In this document: positions 51,153-63,100 of the stretch, piece by piece | Layout of the letters: each line of letters begins with the position of its first letter | Position numbering within the stretch: the first letter of the stretch is position 1 | Position numbers and translations under genes: made by a program | Assembly (NCBI GenBank): GCA_946188165.1 | Contig: CAMHTW010000010.1 | Span: 1-64,000 of the forward strand | Source: an uncultured Prevotella sp. | GTDB taxonomy: Bacteria; Bacteroidota; Bacteroidia; Bacteroidales; Bacteroidaceae | Direction of reading: 5' to 3' | Length of the DNA: 64,000 nucleotides | The notes under the pieces: model-generated | The model's database searches: none | What the model saw: only the letters and a program-made list of their open reading frames with translations | What the model was told of the DNA's origin: nothing

Positions 51153-54100
51153 ATGACACAAGATATGACCGAAATGATTATAACTGAAAGAAACACATAT
51201 TGCGAAACGGAACAGGGGGACAGCCTCTGTTCACATAAGGAGATGTCACCCTACAGGCATACTCTAAGCATACTGTTGGAGCAGCTTAGAAGCAGCCTAG
51301 AAGCAGGCAAGGAGCAGCTTAGGAGCAGCCTAGGAGCAGACAAGAGGCAGTCTGGAGTACGTTTCATTAACGAGATTACGGCTCGTCGTCAACGAGATTA
51401 CGTCTCGTCGTCAACGAGATTACGTCTCGTCATGACCCTGCTTCTGCTGATGACAGTGGGAGTTACGGGAGTATTGGCGCAAATAGACTTTTCTGGAACA
51501 TATTATATCGCCAATGAGACCAATCATGCCAATGGAAATTATGGCACACACTGGTACTTGGTTCCAGGAGCGGATCCGCATCAACCCCACTATGCTGATG
51601 CTTATTTCCATAACCAGTATTGCAATACAGGTGGTAAAGGTGATTATACAGGAACAAACTATGGTGACCCTGAAAAGCCTTTCCTTACCACATACCAGAC
51701 CAATCAGGATCTGAATTCTATCTGGATTATTAGTTCTACGGGAGACGGATATTATAATATCAAACATGCCAAGACAGGCTATTACGTTGTTTATGAACCG
51801 CCTTACAAAGACGCGATACACCGTAAATCAATGCACCTCGAAAGTACAGACAGCCCTGGAGAAAACGCTAAGTTTACTATCACGGGTAGTAGTCTGACTG
51901 GCCCTATCAATATCAACCCCATGAGCGTTACATCCGGTAATATGTACTTCAACCCCGCTGTTGGTGTAGGTAACCGTGCCCAATACTATGGTACTGGAGA
52001 TTACTATCACGAGGGAATGATAGGCCTATATAGTGGATCTGGCGACAAATCCCAATGGTATCTCGAGAAAACCGCCATTCCACCTACCATCACATACGAT
52101 GAAGAAACTGGCAAGGCGACAATAACCTCTGTGACGGGCACGACGATTCGTTATGCTTTTGATGGTACTACACCAACGGGTAGCAGCGCAACATATTCAG
52201 CGCCTGTTTCCATGGCAGGACATACTATCATCAAGGCTATTGCTGTGGATGCTCAAGGTATAACCTCAAATGTCGTTACGCTGACTCTGAAAGAATATAC
52301 CTATCATATCTTGAATAAGGCAGGAACGATAGCTATAGAACATACGTTGAAGCAGCCTGTCGGAAAAACCATAACGGATACTTATACCAGCATCCCTGCT
52401 GCCATCCGTAGCCCGTATTTGGAGGATGAGGAAGTAAAGTTCTTTAATAATTCAGACCATACCGATGAGCATAAGATTTCTGAGACGCCGTCTGCGACAA
52501 CTGATATCTATGTGACCTATACCACGGTTCACTTGGATGATAAGTATCTACATTTGAGAGGTGTTCGTGCTCTGAACATTACGATAAATGGTGACTATAT
52601 TTACGACAGTGGAACGGCAGACGCAGGTACGTTTGCGCAAAAAACTACTCCAAATGAAGAAGAAATAGCGACTAATCCCTATTTCTGGTTCTTTGAAGGT
52701 GAGGACCCGTACGCCATAGACATTAGGAATGCGGCAACGAATAACATTATTGGATATGCCACACCGTCCTCATCGCCAACATCACTCACATTAAATACAT
52801 CACCGGCAAATAGTAAGTTTATCATCATGGCTACCAGTGGTGGAGGAGAGTATCAGCAGATGGAGCTGATGGCCGCTACGGGTGATGGCAACTACTACCG
52901 TGTAGGATATACTGATGACGCTTATAATATCAGTACTACTGCTACAGGTGATGCTTCTCTGCAAATACAGGCTTATCCTAACAGCGCTACGATTACTTAT
53001 AAGCTGATAGACCAGGCTGGTAAGATCATCATGGAGATTTCCAGTAAGTCAGAATCAGCAGAACTACCCAGTGAATGGCAAAGCCCTTTGGTGGGAAAAT
53101 ATAACTACTGGAAAGTCGGGGCATTTGATATCTATGGTACTGGGGATAATACGGTCTATAAACTCAAGGCAGATCCAGAGCTATACCGCATCACCACCCT
53201 TACAGGTCTGGAGAGTGATCAAATCTATGTCACCTATGAAGTGAACGACAGGGTTGTCTTCGACATATCAGATGACGATAAAACCCACAATGCGTTATAT
53301 CCTACCTATATGCTCAAGTTCTATCAGGGCGAGAGTTTCAACCAGGAGAATGGTAAGGACGGTATTGAAGGTTCTGAGCAGCAGGCAGAATATCCATACT
53401 CCAATGGTGATGCCATGCTGTATGTCTATAGTGACACCAAGCGAGAAACTCAATTCGCTTCTGGTGCCAGTACGCGTCCCCGTTGGCTGTGGTATGCAGT
53501 CAGCCCCAAAGCAGCAAAGGTAAACGATACGGAGATAACACCGGGCTATAAGGGTGACCCTTACCATGTGAAGATCATGAGCCACTCGGCCGACGTTAAG
53601 AGTAAGTCTAATTCTGACGTCAAGCATCAGAATTTCTTCCGCACCTACGTAGTGAACTACGGTGGCAGTAACCATGTGGTTACAGGCTTGACGACCAAGC
53701 ATACAGACGTTGTTGATGCTGCTCCCACAGAATACATGGTGCTGAGTGCTCCTAACGACAGATATAAGTTGGTTACACTTAATGAGATTGAAGGTGCTCC
53801 CGAAAATGGGTCTTACGGAAAGCGACAAACGGTGAACACCTTCGAACAATACTGGAAGAACAACCCTACCGTTCAGAACAAGTTGACAAATAAAGTAGAA
53901 AGCTCAGAAAGTGCTACTGACGACATCGAACTTACATCTGACCAGGTATCACAATTGCCAAGCAACTGGCATACCTATCAGAAATGGGCACAAGCTGCAC
54001 CATGGGTGAAATGGACTGAAGACGGAAAAACCGGAAAGAAATATCAGAACAAGCACCACTGGTTCCAGACCATCGACATGGGCTCTACCGGTGAGTTCAC

Positions 54101-57100
54101 CTTCGAGGCCCAGAGTATTGACCCGGAGGTTATCCTGCTTGATCAGCACGGATGGGAAATTATGCGTGCTCCATTGTCTGAGGCAGCAACCTTGCGTAAA
54201 TACGACAGCCCTATGGTGGAGGAGTATCAGTGGTATCCTACTGCTGCGAAGGTTACAGGATATCATAAGTATAAGGTCAACGATCCTAATATTCCGGTAT
54301 ATTACTCATATACGGATGCAAATGGCAAGACTAAGTGGGCATCATCAGGTGAAAGTGTCACGTTTACATCAACGACACTGGGAGCTGATCCATACGCTTA
54401 CATGGTAGAAAAGGGATATGAGGCTCAGGATAAAAGCGTGAAGACCGACTTCTATGTCACCTATACTGTCAAACCTGAGTATGCCGGACTTTATTCTGGT
54501 GCTGCTACGGAGAGCGGAGTAACCCCTTCTGCCTTCATGGTAAAACAGGGTAATGAATATGCTAAGATAAATGACAATAATCAGCTGGATCCAACAACAG
54601 ATAATCCTTATAACTTAGAAAGCATCGGTGATGAATGGCACTGGTATGTGAAGCCAAATTTCAACATTGATGAGGAAATGGGCTACGAGTATGATGTGGA
54701 AGAAGATGATGGAGCGGGCGGCACTTTTACACCGAATAAAAATCAAAAAGAAGCTCTTAACTACGAAGAAGGCAGAAACGGCTTCGACCCATACAACGTA
54801 CAGATTCAGAGTGTAAAAAGTCCCACATATTATTTTAAGACCACCACCACTGCTAATTCTCAACTCAAAAACGGTGCATGGGAAGGTTCATCAACAGACT
54901 TGAGCCTAAAGAACATGTCTGTTGACGGACAGACGAATGTTGAAGGGAACGACCAGACCACGTTGGCAGTCACCAACGCGACTTTTATGGTAGTTAAGGA
55001 TGCCAGTGGTCGCATGTTGCTGATGCCTCGTTTCGACCATACGAAGGTGGTAAACTCCTTTACTGCACCACGACTGTCTGCTGCCAATGCTGCTAGCCAG
55101 TCTTTGGAACTCTTGATGGCTCCTAAGATTATTCATAGCTCAGACGAGTTCCTGTCTATGAATGGTCAATATACCCTTGCAGATGACTTCACATTTGAAA
55201 GTGGCTTTGAGTCATTAGGCTCTGAAACAAATCCGTTTACCGGTTCTATCGATGGTGCTCTTCATACGCTTGCAGGTCTTTCAAAACCTTTGATAGCCTA
55301 TGCTGATGGCGCTATTATCAAGAACGTGATATTTAATAATGTAACCATTGGTAATGCAGAAGATGTGCCCAATGTTGGTGCTGTAGTTGCAAATGCTACT
55401 GGTGAAACCCGTATCTATAACTGCGGTATTTTGAGTGGTAGCGTAAGTGGTACTGGAAATGCTGGTAGTATAGTTGGAAATTTGGATGGTACTTCACGTG
55501 TCATCAACTGTTATAGTTATGCCAATGTGAGTGGTTCCACGAATTCAGGCGGTATCGTCGGCTATAACGCTTATCAATCCACCTCTACTGATATCAAGAC
55601 GATGGTGATGAACTGTATGTTCTATGGTGATGTCACTGGCGGTAAAGTGTCCCCTATTTATGGCGGTGAAATCATAAATAATCTAGGAATAAAAAATAGT
55701 ATAAAACAGGGTTTAAGTAACTTTAACTACTATGCATACGAGAAGGCAACAAACTTCAATTCCTTGAAGGATAATAATTCCAATAAAGTGTATAACAATG
55801 CACTGGCTATAGAGGAAAGGTTCCTGACTCGTTTTGAGATATATCGTCAGTTGCTGAACAGTAATCGCAGGTTAGCAGCATATTATGCTACATCATCAGA
55901 AGCAACGGTGAAAGCTTCAGATATGATGAAATGGGTTCTGGAGACAGCAGACAGAAGTATCGAAAACCCTAAAGAGTATCCGATATTGAAGGCACAGGCC
56001 AAATATCCATCTATCATTAACTACGATATAGACCATGCTCCTGACAGCGCTGCTGTAGGTCGCAATCATGGTGGGAAATTGGGCAAGACGCTGACAGTAA
56101 ATCTTAGTGGTACTGGTATTACTACCTCAAAGCTTTATCTGGAACGCACCGATAAGGATTTTGATCACTTCAACTATAACTACGACAAAGTTCAGTTGCC
56201 TTATTTTAATGATGTTGGCACAGGAAACTATACAAATAACCAAGTTGTAACGGGTTGGAAGATTACAGCCATCACCGCTATTGATGGTGATCCCTATACT
56301 TCAGATAATTATCCAACTACTGGAATCACTGATTACCCGAACCATAACTATGCAGATCGTAAGAGTTCTAACAAAGATTTATATTCCGTCAGTGGTCGCG
56401 TGTTCTCTCAAGGAGCGTACTTCGATGTGCCTTATGGTGTTTCAGAAATTACGATAGAACCTTATTGGGCAACAGCAGCATACGTTGCTGATGATTATAT
56501 GGATGTTGCTTATGAAACAGGTTGGGCAGGGCATGATGTTACTCAGTTAGGCAAACAGTTCCCAACGAGTAAGATTACCATTAACGGTAGTGAGCAAACG
56601 GTTTATAAATCTATCAGTGCTGCTCTTAATGGTAAAAGTTCCTCTTCGGTCTATGACCTTGCTATCGTGCTGGTAGGAAATCTGCATACCAATGATGTAC
56701 CATCGAATGGAAACGTGCCTTTTACTATTATGTCGGTGGATTTGGATAAGGACAATGAACCGGATTACAGTTATATTTATAGCCATGGTAAACGTGCTAA
56801 GGTATCGCCAATACGTTTTGACTTCATAAATGTTCCTGGTACAGCACAGGCTCAGAAACCAAAAGGAGCAACACAGTTGCGTAATGCTGCTATCTTTAAT
56901 ACTATAGGTTGGTTTGAGCTCACCAATACCGCGTTGATGTACTTTAGTCAGATAGAGTATGAGAATAGTGATCAATCTCAAAAAGCTCCGATGATTCTGC
57001 AAGGCGGAGTGGTTGATCAATTCGTATCTACGGTGTCTCATAGAGTTGATGGAGATAACATCTATATCCATGTAGGTGGAAATGTGTGGTTCAAAAGCTT

Positions 57101-60100
57101 CACGATGGGTACCCACGGTGATGGCAGTGAATCAACCCCTCACGTGCCTGTTTCCGTTACGGGAGGCGACTATGAAAGTTTCTATTTGACTGGTATGTAT
57201 AACTCCAATGCGACAGTGCGCGACGATAATGCCGAATGTTATATCAGTGGTGGCCGCTTTGGTGAAGTGGCTGGCGCTGGACAAGAGCAGATAGGAATAA
57301 AAGACGGAGGCAAAGGTAACATCCATTGGCAAATATATAATGCAGACATCAGCGAGTTCTATGGCGGTGGTATCAACGAAGCTAAACCAGCACAGGGTAA
57401 TATCCAGACAGATATCTTCAACAGTTACGTTGATAAGTTCTGCGGTGGACCGAAGTTCGGTAACATGGCTACCGGTAAGACCGTTGTTACCAACGCTACT
57501 GGATGTACATTCGGCAAGTACTTCGGTGCAGGCAATGGTGGTAATTCATATAGCCGCAAGAAGTATTACGACAAAGAAGGCGTCCCTAATGAGAGCACTT
57601 GGAGTACTCTTAATGGCTATTACACGACTGATAGGGGCAAGTTTTTTAATGGAACAACCACTGGCTCGTCCCAGGTTTCTGGAAAAGACTATGGTAAAAA
57701 AGGTTATGGTGTTGCCACAGACTTCGATTATGAGTTCTTTGTATGGACATCTGGTACTGCCGGCGTGCGTATATATTTGAACTTCGCCTCGTTCTCATTG
57801 GCGCAATGTAATGACGTGACTTCCACACTGACAAACTGTACCATCAATCAGGACTTCTACGGTGGTGGTAACTTAGGTAGTGTTATAGGTACAGCAACAT
57901 CTACTCTTAATGGATGTACGGTTCATGGTAATGTGTTCGGTGGTGGTTATTCTGCGGAATTGCCTAAGATACCTGTTAGAGATGCCGGCTTTACAAAATA
58001 TCCTAATTTTAACACCAATTCGGGTATGTTTGAGCCCGGTACTTTCTCTAACACGACTAACTATGATTGGAAACAAGTCGATAACGATCCTGCCAATGGA
58101 GGAGAAGGTACTGAAGAAAGTAAATATGTTAAAACCAAAGCCAACTTGAATGGACTCGGTCAAGTAGCAAATACCGACCTAACTATCGCCAGAAACTGTC
58201 AGATTGACGGCAGCGTCTTCGGTGGCGGTGATATGTCTGCTGTGAATGAAAACACACTGGTAAAGATTGATAATGTAAAAGCTCCAGAAACAGAAGTTGC
58301 TCAAAAAACTATCCTTAATGTCTACGGCGGCGGTAATACGGCAGACGTATTGGGTAATACAGAGGTTGAGATGACCAGCGGTACCGTCAGTCAGGATGTC
58401 TTTGGCGGCGGTAAGGGTCAGAATACTGTTGTTGCCGGTGATGTGACAGTAAATATCGGCACGAAAACCGGAGAAATACCCAGTGCCACATATACTGGCA
58501 ATGGAACCGTTACTCGCAATGTCTATGGCGGTAGTGCTTTCGGTGCTGTGAATGCCTCTGCAACAAAAGATGAAAATGGCGATGTAACAGCATATACACC
58601 AAGCGAGAATAAGACCACCAAAGTTAATATCTACGCTGGTACTGTAAAAGGTAGCGTCTTTGGCGGTGGCTTAGGTCTTGATGATACTGAAGATGACACT
58701 AACGATATTGTGGCACGGAACTTTGGTCATACAACGGTGCTTGTTGAGAACAGCGAAAACTCGAGCGCAAAGGTGGAGACAGCTGTCTTTGGCGGTAGTA
58801 ACGAGAACGGTGTTCTGAAAGGCGATGCGACAGTAATTATTACTGGAGGTACGATAGGTACTTCAGGTGGTGATATTAAGAATGTTGTCTTCGGTGGTGG
58901 TAAGGGTGCTCCTACACTGGTGAATGGAAATGTGACGGTGAATGTGGGAACGAAATCAGATGCAAAACCCCCAGTCTATGCAGGTGCTGCGACTATCCAT
59001 GGTCATGTCTATGGCGGTGGTGAATTGGGTAATACGAATGAAGCATGGGTAACGGATACTTCGACGGAACCCGCTACTACCACACTGCAACCTGTTGCGA
59101 ACACACAAACGCTTGTCAACCTCTATGGCGGTACGATCAACGGCTATGCTTACGGTGGTGCCTTGGGTGATGCTGGGACACCAGCCATTGTTGGTGGTGA
59201 CGTAACGGTCACCCTTGACGGTGCGAAAGTACATCAAGTCTTTGGTGCTAACAATATCAATGGTACGCCAAAGGGACATGTCTTGGTACATGTGAAGCGG
59301 ACAGTGAATAGCGAGAAAGATGATTCCAAGACGCGTGAGCAAAGAAACACCTACGATGTAGAAGCCGTCTATGGTGGTGGTAACATGGCTGACTATGTTC
59401 CAACTAAGGCTACTGGTACTGATGCTGAGAAGGAAGAGGCCTTTACCGAAGTGATTATTGAAGGTTGTGAACTGACGAGTATTGATAAAGTCTATGGCGG
59501 TGGTAATGCAGCTGCCGTTCCTGCAACACAAGTCACTGTAAAGGGTTCATATATCATCAACACTTTGTATGGCGGTGGTAATGGTGCCGGTAATGGTAAT
59601 CTTGGCGCTAATGTCGGTTACAGGTCATACTCAAGTTTAACTCCCACTGAAGAAGAGAAAACCTCAAAGCAGTATGGTACAGGTAAGGCTGAGACCAAAC
59701 TTCTTGGTGGTTACATCAATGAGGTCTATGGTGGTAGTAATACCAGAGGTGATGTTCGTGGCGGAACGGATGTCCGTACAAAGGGAAAGAAAGAAGTCGT
59801 GGCAGACTGCTGCGAGACTTTGAATGTCGGCAATATTTACGGTGCCGGTAGTCATGCTGATGTTGAGGGCGATGCAAATATCATTCTGGAGTGTATGCCA
59901 GAAGATTATGTGGCTGCTGTTTATGGCGGTGCTGAGGAAGCTATCGTTGAAGGTAATGTCACGCTGACCGTGACCAGTGGTAAGTTCGGTCGCGTCTTTG
60001 GTGGTAACAACAAGGGCGGTAGTATTCAAGGTTCTATTACGGTAATTGCCAAAGAAGAAGGATGTAAGCCTTTGGAAATAGGTGAACTCTATGGTGGTGG

Positions 60101-63100
60101 TAATGAAGCCCCTTACTCTCACTTCGGATGTACAAAAGTTGGTGAAACTTGGACTCCCAATACTACGGGCACAGACTATACCGCAGGAAAAGATCATGCC
60201 ATTGAGGTGATAGTTGAATCATGTACTTCTATCGGTAAGGTTTTCGGTGGAGGTAATAAGGCTACAGTTATTGGTAATACACATGTAGATATTAATTTGT
60301 TCCGAGGCTTGGTCGATGGTGATACTGATTTCCGTTCTCTTGGAAAAATTGGACAGGTTTTCGGTGGTGGTAATTTGGCCAAAGTAACAGGTAACACGAC
60401 AGTAGATATTGGTACAGACGGGGAATATGTAAATCCTGAAACAGGTACCGTAGATGAAGGACAGAAGAAAGGTGTCAAAATTGAAAGTGGTGATAACTAT
60501 CTCAAGCCTTTAGTTGATGAAAGACAATCAATCACGGCAGGCATCTATGGCGGTGGTAATGATGCTGACGTAGAAGGCAATACAACTGTAAATATAGGTA
60601 CAGCTCAACAAACGTTGGGTATCAATATCGCCGGTGACATCTTTGGCGGCGGCTTGGGTAAGGACACTCATGTTACTGGTAATGTAACCGTCAATATCGG
60701 TGCTGACATCGGAACATCAACGGCTCACAATTACGTTGGTTATGCCCAAATCACGGGTGATGTCTATGGCGGTAGTGCCAAGGGTAAGGTAAATGCTACA
60801 AAGGGTGGTACAAATGAAAACCCGACATATTCAGCAACAACAGGCAAGACAACTCATGTGAATTTCTATGGAGGTACCATCAAGGGTAACCTCTATGGTG
60901 GTGGTGAAGGACAAATTGCAGCAGCTGGTACTCCAGCAGTGGAAGCAATCGCTGCTGACGTCTATGGTCCTGTTACCGTGACGATGGAAGGTGGTAGCGT
61001 TTATAACGTCTTTGGTTGTAACAACTACAACGGTGCTCCGAAGAATACAGTTACCGTGAATATCAATGGCGGTACTGTGAACTTCAGCGAAGGAGAGGTC
61101 GATGGTAAAGAGGGTAATGTCTATGGCGGTGGTAACCAGGCTGCCTATACAGCCCCCGATGGTAATAAAGACAATCCTGCGGTAAATATCAATAACGGTA
61201 CTGTCACCAGAAATGTCTTTGGTGGTGGTCTCGGTACGACGGCAACGGTTACAGGTAATCCGCACGTCACGATTGGTGACAATGTCGAAGGTCATACAGC
61301 CGCTATTAAGTGGTCTGTTTATGGAGGTGGCTCATTGGCAACTGTAGATGGTAGTACGGATATTGTTGTTAACAAAGGTACTATCGGAACGCCAAAGGAC
61401 GGTGAGACTGTCTATGGCGGTGCTAAGTACGGCAACATCTATGGCGGTGGATTTGGTAGCAGTGATAATGTCAGAATCGGTCTCGTCAAGGGTAACACTA
61501 ATGTCACCGTCAAGGGTGGTAACGTCCTCCATAACATCTATGGTGGCGGTGCATACGGCTCTGTAGGTACTTATAATTACGCCAGCGAATATGCCAATGC
61601 AGCTATCACTGGTCGTCCTGAAGGTGCTGAGAACACCGGTAAGGCAACCATCCATATCGTTGGTGGTACAATTGGTACTGACGGACATGAGAATGGTATG
61701 ATATTCGGAGCCTCACGAGGTGATATCGCAGCACCAGGTGCTATCCAGGACAACATGGCATGGGTCTATGATACGGATGTCATTATTGGAACTGAAGGTC
61801 AGGGAGGAGTTGTCTCTACTCCTTCGATTAGAGGTTCTGTCTATGGAAGTGGTGAGAATGGACATACCTATCACGATGCTTCTGTAACCATCCATAGTGG
61901 TATGGTGGGTATAGCAGAGGGTTCTGCTATTACCGATGATAATGGTACTGAGGATACCTCGGATGATATTACATATTCAGGTGCAGCTTATCCTTATCGT
62001 GGTAACGTCTATGGAGGTGGCTGCGGTACAGATAAATACTATTCTACGGGTACGGAGACTCATGATGGCAATGGTGACAAATATAATAAAACAGCAGGTA
62101 TTGTTGGCGGCGATGCTATGGTAACTATCAGTGGTGGTCACGTAGTCCGCAACGTCTATGGTGCCGGTGCTATGGGTTCCGTAACAGGTAAGGCTACTGT
62201 TAACATCAGTGGAAAGTCTATTATCGGTGCAGACGGCAGCGGTGGCGGTTATATCTATACTGCTGCCCGAGGCAATGAAGGCATGGAAGATGACTGTGCC
62301 ACAGTAGGTAGTACTGAACTGAACATCAGTGGTGGTACTATCTGGGGTAGTGCCTTCGGTGGCGGACAGTTAGGTACCGTTAAGGGTAGCGTTGCTGTCA
62401 ACGTCAGCGGTGGCGTCGTCAAGAACGACGTCTATGGCGGCGGTGCTTTGGCCAATACCAATACGGATAACTGGGATACAACCAACAACACATGGAAAGC
62501 AGAGAGCAGTGAGTCAACGGATTACTATGTCCCTGTTCAGCACCTTACAGCAGGTACCTCAGTAGTAACAGGCTATTATACTGAGTCGGGTGGTAACTAT
62601 ACTGAAATAACAACCGCTGATATTAAGGCAGATGCGAATACCGTTTATTATAAGAAACTGACATATCCAGCAAATATTCATAACATTGCCGCCAACGGCA
62701 CAACCTACAAGACTACCGTCAATTTGACTGGTGGTGTAATCGGTAATGCATACGGCGGTGGTCTGGGACAACTGACGGCAGGAGGCGAAACGACTGGTGA
62801 TGGTGCTGTTCAGGCAATGGTTTATGGTGATGTCAATGTTACCGTCGATGGTGCGGCATTCACTGCCCTCGTGGAGGCATCTGCAAAGAATGCACCTGTT
62901 ACTGGTCGAGTATTTGGCTGTAACAATATCAACGGAACTCCTAAGGGCAAGGTAACGGTAGTCATTAATAAGACCAAGCGAATTGATGGCGGTAACCACA
63001 CCTTAGGTGAATTCGAAATCCAAGGTGTCTATGGCGGTGGCAACCTCGCAGCATACGTTCCTCAAACGTATGATTCTGATACAGAATTCGGCCAAGGAAC

